Source of the DNA: an uncultured Verrucomicrobia subdivision 3 bacterium
Lineage (GTDB): Bacteria > Verrucomicrobiota > Verrucomicrobiia > Limisphaerales > DASXHY01
DNA: 64,000 nucleotides
Reading direction: 5' to 3'
Assembly: GCA_937890005.1 (NCBI GenBank)
Contig: CALBZA010000085.1
Span: 1-64,000 of the forward strand
Numbering within the stretch: position 1 is the stretch's first letter; every line of letters starts with the position of its first letter. The notes under the pieces are model-generated. The model was given only the letters and a program-made list of their open reading frames with translations. It did not search any database and had not been told where the DNA came from. Shown here one piece after another: positions 35,390-43,697 of this stretch. Both the position numbers and the translations under genes were made by a program.

Positions 35390-35407
35390 GCGGCACTGGC
35401 CGCTTAC
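35386..35407. terminator. Hairpin between the Cys-rich lipoprotein gene and mfd
   Basis: Perfect 9-bp arms (GTAAGCGGC / GCCGCTTAC) with a 4-nt loop. On the minus strand it is followed by TTTTT and so is a good terminator for mfd. The stop codons of both convergent genes lie in the two arms. Confidence 0.75.
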
Positions 35408-38400
35408 AACAGTGCCAGTAACAGTTTCCTGATTTCTTTCAGCCGCGCGCCGGCCTCCTTCTTTGTGAGGCGCGGGAACTTGCCGCCGACCATGATGAAA
35501 TCCCCGCGGCGGCTGAGCATCACCTTGTCTTCCTTCACTTCGATGGAATGGATGCCGCGCTCTGCTGCGAGGCTTTTCAATTCGCCCACCTGAAGAAGCA
35601 GTTCCACCGGCGGAGGAATGGGGCCGAACCGGTCGCGGAGTTCCTTTCGAAGCAGTTCCATCGATTCCTTGTCGGTGGCCTGCGCGAGCTTGCGGTAAAT
35701 TTCGATGCGATGCTGCGGTTCGGGCACGTAGCTGCGCGGAAGGCTTGCAGACGCGCGTTGGGGTTCTGCGCCTTTTCCTGTTGAAGTTCCCGCTGGCGAA
35801 AGCCCGTTTTTACTGCTATCTCCGCTCTCATTGATCTCGCCGCTCGTATCCAGAAAAGCGAGCCGAATGCTTACTTCAACCCGCGGCTTCACTTTTTCGC
35901 CCTTGAGTGCCGAGACGCTCTGCTTCAACAGCTGGCAATACAGATCGAAACCGACGGCAGTAATGTGTCCGCTCTGCTCCGAGCCCAGGAGATTTCCCGC
36001 GCCGCGAATTTCCAGATCGCGCATCGCAATTTTGAATCCGCTGCCAAGCGTCGAATACTGTTTGATCGCGCTGATGCGTTTCCTCACGTCGGTCAGCAAT
36101 CCCGCGTGCCGTGGCAACAGCAGATACGCGTAAGCCTGATGCTTGTAACGTCCAACGCGTCCGCGCAGCTGATACAGTTCGCTCAAGCCAAAACGATCCG
36201 CGCGATCGATGATGATCGTGTTCGCGTTCGGAATATCGAGACCGCTTTCAATGATCGTGGTCGAAAGCAGCACGTCCGCCTCGCCGTTGATAAACTTCGT
36301 CATCACTTCCTCCAGATCGTCGGCATGCATCTGGCCGTGCCCGACGACAATTCGCGCGTGAGGAACGAGAGAGCGGAGCTTTTGTTCCATTGTGTGAATC
36401 GTCGTCACGCGGTTGTGCAGAAAGAAGACCTGTCCGCCGCGGTTCAATTCGCGCTGGATCGCGTCGCGAATGATTCGCTCGTCATATTGCGTCACGATGG
36501 TTTCGACCGGGAGCCGATCGTGCGGCGGAGTCTGGATGGCGCTCATGTCCCGCGCGCCGGTGAGCGCGAGATAGAGCGTGCGGGGAATCGGTGTGGCGCT
36601 GAGCGTGAGGACATCCACCAGCTTGCGCAGCATCTTGAACTTCTCCTTGTGCAGCACGCCGAAGCGCTGTTCCTCATCGATGATCACCAGCCCGAGATCC
36701 TTGAATTGAACGTCGCTCTGGATCAGTCGATGCGTTCCAACAACGATGTCCACCGCACCGGCGGCGAGGTCCTTGATCGCCTTCTGCTGCTGGCGTCGGG
36801 TGCGGAAGCGGGAGAGCAGTTCAACGCGGATCGGATAATCCGCCATGCGCTCGCGGAAGGTGTTGAAATGCTGCTGCGCGAGAACTGTTGTCGGAACGAG
36901 CACGGCCACCTGTTTGCCTTCCATCACCGCCTTGAACGCAGCACGGATCGCCACTTCTGTTTTGCCGAAGCCGACGTCGCCGCAGATCAACCGGTCCATC
37001 GGCTTGGGACGTTCCATGTCGGCCTTGGTTTCCTGGATGGCGCGGAGTTGATCCGGCGTTTCCTCAAAAATGAACGAGCCTTCGAATTCGCGCTGCCAGG
37101 GCGTGTCGATCTTGAACGCGTGTCCGGCCTGCGATTCGCGCGCGGCCTGAATCGAGAGCAGCTCGGCGGCGACATCGCGAACCGCGCGCTCCGCCTGTTC
37201 CTTGGCTTTGTTCCAGCGTGTTCCGCCGAGGGTGTTCAGAGGCGGACGCACTTTTCCAGCGCCAACATATTTGCTGACGAGATGAGCTTCCGTGACCGGA
37301 ACGTAAAGCTTCGGTGCGGGCTGATCAGGATCGTTCGGAGCGTATTCGAGGACAAGGCATTCAACGTTCGAAGCGGCAGTTGCCCTGTCCGTCGCTTTCG
37401 TGCCTGCGCCGGCGGGCAGCACCTTGAGTCCGAGAAATCGGCCAACCCCATGTTGCAGGTGAACTACGAGATCGCCTTCTTCCAATTCGGTGAAATCAAT
37501 GTCGAGAGCGGAGCGGGTCGCCTGCGCGTGAGGCGATTTGAGCCGACGCGGACGCTGCACCTTGTAGCGACCGAAGATTTCTGCATCCGTGACGACGACG
37601 GATCTGGCTTGGTCGCTGATAAAGCCGCGCGCAAGTGAGCCAAGATGCAGGGCCGGTTGTGCGAGTTCGCTTCCATCACCGACATTGTCGCGCCAGATTT
37701 CCCGGAAACGCTGTTCCTCGCCGTCGTTGTTGCAAAAGACATGAACCGAATAGCCCTGCCGCAACCAGCGATGAAGTTGTTGGAAAAATTCTCTTCGCTG
37801 CGCCTCGGCGACCGGCGCTTCCGGCGCGCGGTCGGCGAGCGGGCGGAATGCTTCAAGCGAATGAAGTTCCATCGCAAGTGTCGTCGTCGCCGATTCATTC
37901 ACGCGGTCGTCTTCCATTTCGAAAAGTTCGACACGTTCCATGCCGAGGCGAGACATGTCTGTTTCAAGCTGATCCCATGAAATAAAGAACGGATCGCCGT
38001 AGTTCACCTGCGACTCGTATTGATCGGCGCATTCGCGGATCGCGTCCGGTTCGAAGAGAATTGCGATTGTTTCTCGCGGAAGATAATCGAGCAGCGAAGC
38101 CAGGTTCGACGGGGCGGAACGTTCGCCGGCCTGCTGGCGAAGAATGCCGAGTTCGCCGCCGGGTGGGATGACGACGTTCTCGATCTCCTCGCGCGAGATC
38201 TGGGTTTGCGGATCGAAGTGACGGAGCGATTCGAGTTCGTCTCCGAAAAATTCCAGTCGAACCGGCCATGGACTCGTCAACGGAAAGAGATCGACGATGC
38301 CGCCGCGCAGGGCAATTTCGCCCTTTTGCGTCACTTGCGCTTCCGGTTCGTAACCCTGGTCCTCGAGCCACTCGATCAGGTCGAGCGGTTCGATGCGGTC

Positions 38401-38892
38401 GCCACGCTTCAATGCCCGAATCCGGCGCAGCAGTTCGTCGCGGCTGAACGTTTTCTGAAGCAATGCGGTGACGCTTGTGACGACGACTTTGCTTTGCGCC
38501 GCTTCATTCTGATTCAGAAACGCGGTGAGTGTTTGAAGGCGGTCGCTGATGACATCCGCGTGGGGCAGTCGTGATTCATGCGGCAGGATTTCCCACGAAG
38601 GAAAGAACAGCGGCTGCGTGTCGTGGATGTCCGCGTGTTTCAGCCATGTCTCGACGTCCTGAAGACAGCTTTCCTGCGACTTCAGGTTGTCGGTGACGAT
38701 GAGGAGTGAACGGCTGGGGAAACGTCGTTTGAGGACGATGGCCAGGAACGCTTGTGCTGCCGGATGAACGCCGGTGAGCGACAACGGTTCTCCATTCTCC
38801 AATCGCCGGGCGAGGGACTGCACGGCGGGAGAGTTGTCGAAACGGGCAAACAGTTCGCTTGCCGCCGTATGTGCCGCAAGTTCCTGCGTCAA
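35404..38892 (-). CDS. mfd: Transcription-repair coupling factor Mfd
   Basis: A 1162-residue Mfd, which removes stalled RNA polymerase and recruits UvrA. The UvrB-like N-terminal part contains PSWEILPHE and DLIEWLEDQGYEPE. The RNA polymerase-interacting domain starts near LEEGDLVVHLQHGVGRF. The translocase core has Walker A GDVGFGKTEVA, the DEEQRFGV box, TLSATPIPRTLYLA, TTIIESGLDIPNANT and QLRGRVGRY. The C-terminal domain (from about 1040) includes PRSYVPEPQHRIEIYRKLAQ. The insert near SGDSSKNGLSPAGTSTGKG is low-complexity. Length matches the family. Confidence 0.97.
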   Translation of the reverse strand: MTQELAAHTAASELFARFDNSPAVQSLARRLENGEPLSLTGVHPAAQAFLAIVLKRRFPSRSLLIVTDNLKSQESCLQDVETWLKHADIHDTQPLFFPSWEILPHESRLPHADVISDRLQTLTAFLNQNEAAQSKVVVTSVTALLQKTFSRDELLRRIRALKRGDRIEPLDLIEWLEDQGYEPEAQVTQKGEIALRGGIVDLFPLTSPWPVRLEFFGDELESLRHFDPQTQISREEIENVVIPPGGELGILRQQAGERSAPSNLASLLDYLPRETIAILFEPDAIRECADQYESQVNYGDPFFISWDQLETDMSRLGMERVELFEMEDDRVNESATTTLAMELHSLEAFRPLADRAPEAPVAEAQRREFFQQLHRWLRQGYSVHVFCNNDGEEQRFREIWRDNVGDGSELAQPALHLGSLARGFISDQARSVVVTDAEIFGRYKVQRPRRLKSPHAQATRSALDIDFTELEEGDLVVHLQHGVGRFLGLKVLPAGAGTKATDRATAASNVECLVLEYAPNDPDQPAPKLYVPVTEAHLVSKYVGAGKVRPPLNTLGGTRWNKAKEQAERAVRDVAAELLSIQAARESQAGHAFKIDTPWQREFEGSFIFEETPDQLRAIQETKADMERPKPMDRLICGDVGFGKTEVAIRAAFKAVMEGKQVAVLVPTTVLAQQHFNTFRERMADYPIRVELLSRFRTRRQQQKAIKDLAAGAVDIVVGTHRLIQSDVQFKDLGLVIIDEEQRFGVLHKEKFKMLRKLVDVLTLSATPIPRTLYLALTGARDMSAIQTPPHDRLPVETIVTQYDERIIRDAIQRELNRGGQVFFLHNRVTTIHTMEQKLRSLVPHARIVVGHGQMHADDLEEVMTKFINGEADVLLSTTIIESGLDIPNANTIIIDRADRFGLSELYQLRGRVGRYKHQAYAYLLLPRHAGLLTDVRKRISAIKQYSTLGSGFKIAMRDLEIRGAGNLLGSEQSGHITAVGFDLYCQLLKQSVSALKGEKVKPRVEVSIRLAFLDTSGEINESGDSSKNGLSPAGTSTGKGAEPQRASASLPRSYVPEPQHRIEIYRKLAQATDKESMELLRKELRDRFGPIPPPVELLLQVGELKSLAAERGIHSIEVKEDKVMLSRRGDFIMVGGKFPRLTKKEAGARLKEIRKLLLALL

Positions 38893-38972
38893 GCAGACGA
38901 AACCTCGCAGGGGCGGGGACGCGCGTCAAGGGAGGTGGTTGGCAATCGACTATTAACGATGGGCTATTGACC

Positions 38973-39019
38973 TGAGGGCGTGAAGGAGTGAAGGCGTGAT
39001 TACGTGATCACGTGACGAG
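38973..39019. repeat. CGTGAAGG/CGTGA-type word repeat upstream of mfd
   Basis: A run of GTGA-containing words (GGCGTGAAGGAGTGAAGGCG, then TGATTACGTGATCACGTGACG) similar to the unit at 15777-15942. It contains the perfect palindrome ACGTGATCACGT. It sits between mfd and the PL22 gene, which are both on the minus strand. Confidence 0.4.
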
Positions 39020-39027
39020 CTCTCCAT

Positions 39028-40275
39028 TCAATTGTTTCTGGATTTTGCTACTTCGACGGCGAAGACGTGAGATGGGCCGAACATGTTTGAACGGAAAACA
39101 ATCCACTTCCCGTCCGGTGTGAACTGGACGTTGGGTTCGAGTTCGTAGTTGTGGTTTTTCATGTTCACCAGCCGTTCGGATCGGAACACTCCGGTCTGGA
39201 TGTAATTCTCGTCCTTCGCACCATCCATCACACGATTCAATTCAGGACGGAAGAGATAGATCCATTTTCCGTCCGGCGCTTTGGCAACTGAACCTTCGTG
39301 CCCGCCGTCGCCGGCGAACAATGCTCCATCGCGCGATACATTGTAATGCACGGACCATTCGTTTCGCTGAAGCTGATACCACGTGCGCCGTCCGGTTTTC
39401 AGATTGTATCCAGCGAGCCAGAAGTTTTCGCCGCGTGGCGTCTGCAGGTCGTACCAGACGGTGTGGCCGTCGGCGCCGAAGAATTCGTGTCCGGCAATCT
39501 CCATCACCATCGTGCGCGGATGAATGAGTTTCAGCCCGGAACCATCGGTTCGGATGGTCCACACACGATCCACCTGATGCCACGGGCCTTCATGACAGAA
39601 CAGGATCAGGTCGGGATCGGTGGGGGACATTTGAACGTGATTGAGCCAGTCGGTGGAGGCGTGGAACGTTTTGGTTTCGCCGGTCCGGACATCCATGGTG
39701 AACAGCTGCATCGGTGTGCGCGCCTGAACGCGCCGGGCCATCCAGGTTCCCTTGCCTTCGCCTGAAACGCGGCGGAAGGCATTGCTGGAGGCAGCGTCCG
39801 GCATGCGTTCGACGAAGCTTCCCGCCAGTGTGGTTTCGGTGGCGTTCAATGCGAGCATGGCGCCGGAGCCGAGACCGGGGATGATGCCAATTTCGCGAAT
39901 TGCCTTCGTGTCGAGATGCGCTCCATAGACACGCCATTTGCGGACTTCATCCCGTTTGACGTAATACACCTGGCGCGTTTTTCCTCCCACCACAATGCCG
40001 CTCTGGTTCGTGGAGAAATAAGGATCGGGAACAATCAGTTCGATCTCCTTTGTCTTGAGATTCACTGTGGAAATGCCGCCCGGTGTGGTCATCAGCAGCT
40101 TCTCGCCGTCGCCGGTGAATTGGTTCTGGTGGAAGTAGAGGCTTTCGCTGCCCGGTTCGCGCGAGAGCCGGATGATTCGATGGCCCGTATCGGGATCGAT
40201 CCAGTCGGTGGGTGATTCCTGTGCGGCGAGGACAGGCAACGCAACGAGCATGAGTGCCAGGGTGGAAAGTCGCAT
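39028..40275 (-). CDS. Oligogalacturonate lyase-type protein (PL22)
   Basis: A 415-residue secreted protein of the PL22 type, which cleaves short pectin oligomers (oligogalacturonates). MRLSTLALMLVALPVLAA is a signal peptide. The rest is a beta-propeller with WIDPDTGHRIIRLS near the start, HVQMSPTDPDLILFCHEGPW, the metal-site region IAGHEFFGADGHTVWYDL and FRPELNRV. The frame is open upstream to 40344, but 40275 gives the signal peptide. It is divergent from a GH105-type hydrolase gene across a shared intergenic region, so the two would be co-regulated. Confidence 0.85.
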   Translation of the reverse strand: MRLSTLALMLVALPVLAAQESPTDWIDPDTGHRIIRLSREPGSESLYFHQNQFTGDGEKLLMTTPGGISTVNLKTKEIELIVPDPYFSTNQSGIVVGGKTRQVYYVKRDEVRKWRVYGAHLDTKAIREIGIIPGLGSGAMLALNATETTLAGSFVERMPDAASSNAFRRVSGEGKGTWMARRVQARTPMQLFTMDVRTGETKTFHASTDWLNHVQMSPTDPDLILFCHEGPWHQVDRVWTIRTDGSGLKLIHPRTMVMEIAGHEFFGADGHTVWYDLQTPRGENFWLAGYNLKTGRRTWYQLQRNEWSVHYNVSRDGALFAGDGGHEGSVAKAPDGKWIYLFRPELNRVMDGAKDENYIQTGVFRSERLVNMKNHNYELEPNVQFTPDGKWIVFRSNMFGPSHVFAVEVAKSRNN

Positions 40276-40430
40276 AGTCAGAAGGGTGAGGACGCGTCGG
40301 CCGTGGCAAAGGTGTCGGGAGAATGGCAATGTCTGCATCCCCATTACTGGCGAGCCTGATCTACATCAGATTTTCATTCGACACCCCTTCGCTCGTTGCT
40401 ATTGTTCGCGCTCAAACGCGACCTCGACTC

Positions 40431-41564
40431 ATGATTACTCGAGCTATTTCTCACGCGGCGGCGCTGATCCCGGCGGCAGTTCTGATGATGACCGCCGGCT
40501 GTGCCACGGTTTCTCAACCGAAGTTTTTTTCGAATTGGCCGGAAGGCGCGTCACCGGCGGAAGTGGGGCGACGCGTTGCCGAAAATTTCGACGCCCGCAA
40601 GTTTGACTTCGAAACGAATCCCCGCCGGCAGTACGTCATCTATCCCGAGGTGTGCGGTTGGTATGGTTCGCTGACCGTGGCGAAACTCACCGGCGACAAC
40701 GAGCTTCAGCAACGACTCGTTCGCAAGTTCGATCGCTTTCTCGGTGCTGATGCCGGACGAATTTCGCCGAATGCGCATGTTGATTACCGCGTCTTCGGAG
40801 CTGTGCCCCTGGAGTTGTACATTCAAACGGGAGAAGCCAAATATCTCGAACTCGGCAAAGGCCTCGCGGACAAACAATGGGAGAACCCGACTCCGGACGG
40901 ACTCACAGCGGAAGCGCGCTATTGGGTGGATGACATCTACATGATTTCGGCGGTGCAGGTGCAGGCGTATCGCGCGACGAAAAATCCTGTGTACCTCGAC
41001 CGCGCCGCGGTTACGGCGGCGACGTATCTCGACAAGCTGCAACAGCCGAACGGACTTTTCGTTCACGCGCCGGACTCACCGTTTTATTGGGGACGGGGCA
41101 ATGGCTGGTACGCGGCAGGAATGGCGGAGCTTCTCAGTGAATTGCCGAAATCGCATCCCAGGTATGAGCGCATCCTGAAAGGTTATCAGACGATGATGGC
41201 ATCGCTGCTGAAGTATCAGAGTGAGGAAGGACTTTGGCGGCAGCTGATCGACAAACCCGAATCGTGGTTGGAAACCTCCGGCACCGGAATGTTCACCTTC
41301 GCGATGGTCACCGGAGTGAAGAAAGGATGGCTTCCAGCAGAGACCTACGGACCGGCCGCGCGCAAGGCGTGGCTTGCACTGGTGGATCGTCTCGATGCGG
41401 ACGCGAATGTGAAGGATGTCTGTGTGGGAACTGACAAGGCGTTCAAAGCGGTGGGCGAAAATCTCGACGCGCAGTTGAAGTTTTATCTGGAACGTGCCCG
41501 CAAGACGGGTGACTTGCACGGACAGGCGCCAATCCTTTGGACGGCTTCGGCGCTGTTGCGCTGA
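40431..41564 (+). CDS. GH105-type unsaturated glucuronyl/rhamnogalacturonyl hydrolase lipoprotein
   Basis: A 377-residue (alpha/alpha)6-barrel hydrolase of the GH88/GH105 group. It removes the unsaturated sugar left at the non-reducing end by pectin lyases. It starts as a lipoprotein: signal with lipobox TAGC, Cys24. YWVDDIYMISAV carries the catalytic Asp region, and FYWGRGNGWYAAGMAELLSELP and GTGMFTFAM are family motifs. The start is set at 40431 rather than an earlier ATG (40323) because of the signal. It is divergent from the PL22 gene; together they would finish pectin oligomers in the periplasm. Confidence 0.88.
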   Translation: MITRAISHAAALIPAAVLMMTAGCATVSQPKFFSNWPEGASPAEVGRRVAENFDARKFDFETNPRRQYVIYPEVCGWYGSLTVAKLTGDNELQQRLVRKFDRFLGADAGRISPNAHVDYRVFGAVPLELYIQTGEAKYLELGKGLADKQWENPTPDGLTAEARYWVDDIYMISAVQVQAYRATKNPVYLDRAAVTAATYLDKLQQPNGLFVHAPDSPFYWGRGNGWYAAGMAELLSELPKSHPRYERILKGYQTMMASLLKYQSEEGLWRQLIDKPESWLETSGTGMFTFAMVTGVKKGWLPAETYGPAARKAWLALVDRLDADANVKDVCVGTDKAFKAVGENLDAQLKFYLERARKTGDLHGQAPILWTASALLR

Positions 41565-41657
41565 AGTTCATGGCCTCCAGCTGAACGAGGCGTTGTTGTC
41601 CTTGCCAGCTGAGTTACACGCCCAGCGCTCAACATCCTTCCCAACGTACGGCGTTAA

Positions 41658-41858
41658 TTACCGAATACCGCTTCCGCTGCGGGTGCCGGAATCAATTCCT
41701 GTTTGGGTTGTCGTATCGCTTCCCACTCCCAATCCGGTGGTGCCCTGTTCGCGAATTCCGCCGTGCAACATTTCGGTGGGATCATCCGCGCCGCCCTGAA
41801 ATCGGGCGCAGCCATTCAGAAGAGCGATCAGTGAACACAGAAGACAGACGCGTTTCAT
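41658..41858 (-). CDS. Small lipoprotein
   Basis: A 66-residue lipoprotein with signal MKRVCLLCSLIALLNGC and lipobox LNGC. The mature part is rich in Gly, Thr, Asp and Ser and has no known fold (GIREQGTTGLGVGSDTTTQTGID). AAAGGG 6 nt before the ATG supports the start. A perfect inverted repeat lies upstream at 41876-41911, inside its probable leader. Confidence 0.65.
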   Translation of the reverse strand: MKRVCLLCSLIALLNGCARFQGGADDPTEMLHGGIREQGTTGLGVGSDTTTQTGIDSGTRSGSGIR

Positions 41859-41875
41859 AGGTGCCCTTTCGATTT

Positions 41876-41911
41876 GGGACTGTTCCGGGAGCAATGACCC
41901 GGAACAGTCCC
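41876..41911. repeat. Perfect 14-bp inverted repeat with 8-nt spacer
   Basis: GGGACTGTTCCGGG and CCCGGAACAGTCCC are exact complements. There is no T-run on either side, so it is not a normal terminator. It lies 17 nt upstream of the small lipoprotein start on the minus strand, where it could be a leader hairpin or an operator. Confidence 0.6.
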
Positions 41912-42132
41912 TCATGCAGTCACCGGCACCCTCGTACCCTGCCGGCATTCTCCCCACCCCAATAAACCTCTTCGTAACGCCAACACAGTAACGTCTTCAA
42001 AAATGCCAACCATGGGGAGAACGCGGTAAAAGCGGGCGGGAGAGCTACGCCTTCCAGGGGAGGGGGAACTTTCCCTATGCGACATTGCGGCGGCGTTCAT
42101 TGATTTGGCTCCGGGCTGTGCCAGTGTTTCCT

Positions 42133-42657
42133 ATGGCTCCAAGAAAAAAGAAAAAGGTGACGAGGAAACCGGCCGCTGCCACCGACGACATTCTGGGCGG
42201 AACCGCCCCGGCAAAACCCTTTCGACCTCCTGCACGATGGAGGCAACATTACAAGCGGCTCGTCGCGATGAAAAATTACCTGTTGCAACGACAGGGCGGG
42301 CTGGTCGAATCCGCGCGCGAGGAGCAAAGCGCCTTCAGCCAGCACATGGCGGATGCGGGAACGGACAGCTTCGATCGCGACCTTGCCCTGAGCCGGGCGT
42401 CATCAGAACAGGATGCCCTTTACGAAATCGACGAAGCCATCGAACGCATGCGCGAGCGCAGCTACGGCATTTGCGAACTGACCGGCAAACCGATCGAGCC
42501 TGCGCGGCTTGAGGCGATTCCCTGGACACGTTTTTCTCTCAAGGCCGAGGCCATTCTGGAACGCGAAGGTTCACTGCAACGCACCCGCCTGGCTCCACGA
42601 GCGGTCGTTCAACGCGGGATCCCCGGCGAAGGCGAACAGGATGGCGACCAGGAATGA
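42133..42657 (+). CDS. DksA/TraR-type protein with degenerate zinc finger
   Basis: A 174-residue DksA-like protein. A basic, Lys-rich N-terminus (APRKKKKVTRK) precedes a long coiled coil, an acidic DSFD tip (Asp78, Asp81) corresponding to the DxxD tip of DksA, and the C-terminal finger YGICELTGKPIEPARLEAIPW. Only Cys114 remains; the positions equivalent to the other three zinc cysteines are Thr117, Ser135 and Ala138. Zinc binding is therefore unlikely. DksA acts with ppGpp on RNA polymerase; the role of this variant is open. The frame is open to 42085, but 42133 is the natural ATG. Confidence 0.82.
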   Translation: MAPRKKKKVTRKPAAATDDILGGTAPAKPFRPPARWRQHYKRLVAMKNYLLQRQGGLVESAREEQSAFSQHMADAGTDSFDRDLALSRASSEQDALYEIDEAIERMRERSYGICELTGKPIEPARLEAIPWTRFSLKAEAILEREGSLQRTRLAPRAVVQRGIPGEGEQDGDQE

Positions 42658-42894
42658 CTTCCTGTGTCCGATTCATCCGATTCGGTTGAATGCGCGTTGG
42701 CGATGTCTCCAATCGTCAACGCAATTAAGGGAGAACATTGCGCTCCTCAATCTCATCAGTCGCATTTGTCTGCAGCAGGATGAGCATCTGAACTTTCCGA
42801 TTTCGCCCACGAATTTCCATCGGAACGAGAGAGGACCTGATCGAAGGGTGCGACTCGGCAGCCAGAGCTTCTAAAAACACTCTGCGCAAAATGT

Positions 42895-42914
42895 GCGCGG
42901 CAGATTTGCCGCGC
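42895..42914. repeat. Perfect hairpin GCGCGGCA-GATT-TGCCGCGC
   Basis: Eight-base arms and a 4-nt loop, about 60 nt before the sigma-54-like site. There is no T-run after it on either strand. It might be a weak terminator of the upstream gene. Confidence 0.4.
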
Positions 42915-42972
42915 TGAGCAGTGCTTGCGCGTTTTCATCTAAATTCCCCCTTAAAATCGGCGTTTTTCCTCA

Positions 42973-42988
42973 TGGCATAGCGATTGCA
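42973..42988 (+). promoter_or_regulatory. Sigma-54-type promoter for the glycine-rich protein gene
   Basis: TGGCATAGCGATTGCA. The GG and GC dinucleotides are separated by 10 bases, the exact spacing of -24/-12 elements, and it agrees with consensus TGGCACG-N4-TTGCA except for two bases. The start site would be near 43000, 70 nt before the ATG at 43073. No other candidate this good was found in the intergenic regions I scanned. Confidence 0.5.
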
Positions 42989-43072
42989 TCAGGACGTTCA
43001 GCCGCCGATCCGTTGTCGTTTCGGGCGGCGTTAACAAAAACCCAATACGAAACAAAACATAGGAGTGGCTAA

Positions 43073-43615
43073 ATGAAACTGAGTAAGTCTTTTGTAATCG
43101 CGGCCCTGGCGCTCACCTGCGCAGTCACTGGTGCCGTCGCGCAGAATGAAGGTGGTGGCCCGCGCCGTCAGGGCGGCGGAAACTTCGGTGGCGGAAACTT
43201 TGATCCCGCCGAAATGCAGCAGCGTCGCATGGAACGCATCAAGGAAACCATGGGCGTGACTGACGACAGCGAATGGAAGGTGATTCAGGAACGCCTGACC
43301 AAGGTGATGGATGCCCAGCGCGCCGTGCTCAGCATGCGCGTGGGTGGCGGCGGACGCGGCTTCGGCGGCGGTCCTGGCGGCGGCGGCGGTGGTGGTGGTC
43401 GCGGTGGAATGTTCCAGCCCGCGCCTGAAGCCGAAGCGCTGCGCAATGCGATCGAAAACAACGCCCCGACCGAACAGGTCAAGGCTGCACTCCAGAAATT
43501 CCGCGATGCCCGCAAGGCCAAGGAAGCCGCTCTGGAAAAAGCGCAGAGCGATCTCAAAGCCGTTCTGACTGCCAAGCAGGAAGCGATTGCTGTTCAGCAG
43601 GGATTGATCGACTGA
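43073..43615 (+). CDS. Glycine-rich secreted protein
   Basis: A 180-residue protein. A signal peptide (MKLSKSFVIAALALTCAVTGAVA) is followed by a Gly/Arg-rich stretch, a helix with WKVIQERL, a long Gly run around residues 90-113, and a charged helical end (ALRNAIENNAP, KAKEAALEKAQ). It has a good ribosome site (AGGAG) upstream and a sigma-54-like promoter. No family is recognised. It precedes gspE by 82 nt with a strong hairpin between, so it could be co-transcribed with the T2SS operon at a higher level. It may be a T2SS-associated or cargo protein, by position only. Confidence 0.8.
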   Translation: MKLSKSFVIAALALTCAVTGAVAQNEGGGPRRQGGGNFGGGNFDPAEMQQRRMERIKETMGVTDDSEWKVIQERLTKVMDAQRAVLSMRVGGGGRGFGGGPGGGGGGGGRGGMFQPAPEAEALRNAIENNAPTEQVKAALQKFRDARKAKEAALEKAQSDLKAVLTAKQEAIAVQQGLID

Positions 43616-43655
43616 TGCGATACCTTTGCTTCAACGAGAGTGTCTAAGTAAAACC

Positions 43656-43686
43656 GCGGCGGCTTCAGGCGTCCTGGAGCCGCCGC
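43656..43686. terminator. Strong hairpin between the glycine-rich gene and gspE
   Basis: A 14-bp stem with one T-G pair (GCGGCGGCTTCAGG / CCTGGAGCCGCCGC) and a 3-nt loop. It ends 11 nt before the gspE start and lacks a T-run. It may attenuate transcription or shield the gspE ribosome site. Confidence 0.55.
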
Positions 43687-43697
43687 CATGAATTTTA

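Larger units (their letters stand above)
42658..43072. other. Intergenic region upstream of the glycine-rich gene
   Basis: About 415 bases without a gene. It holds an 8-bp perfect hairpin at 42895-42914 and the sigma-54-like promoter at 42973-42988. The 3' part gives a leader of about 70 nt before the start at 43073. Confidence 0.5.

Noticed and set aside
35965..37638. A 557-codon open frame on the plus strand opposite mfd
   Set aside because: Lies wholly inside mfd on the opposite strand and has no recognisable fold.
40345..40365. A TGGCAATGTCTGCA sequence like a sigma-54 promoter upstream of the GH105 gene
   Set aside because: The distance between GG and GC is 8, not 10, so it does not fit -24/-12 spacing.
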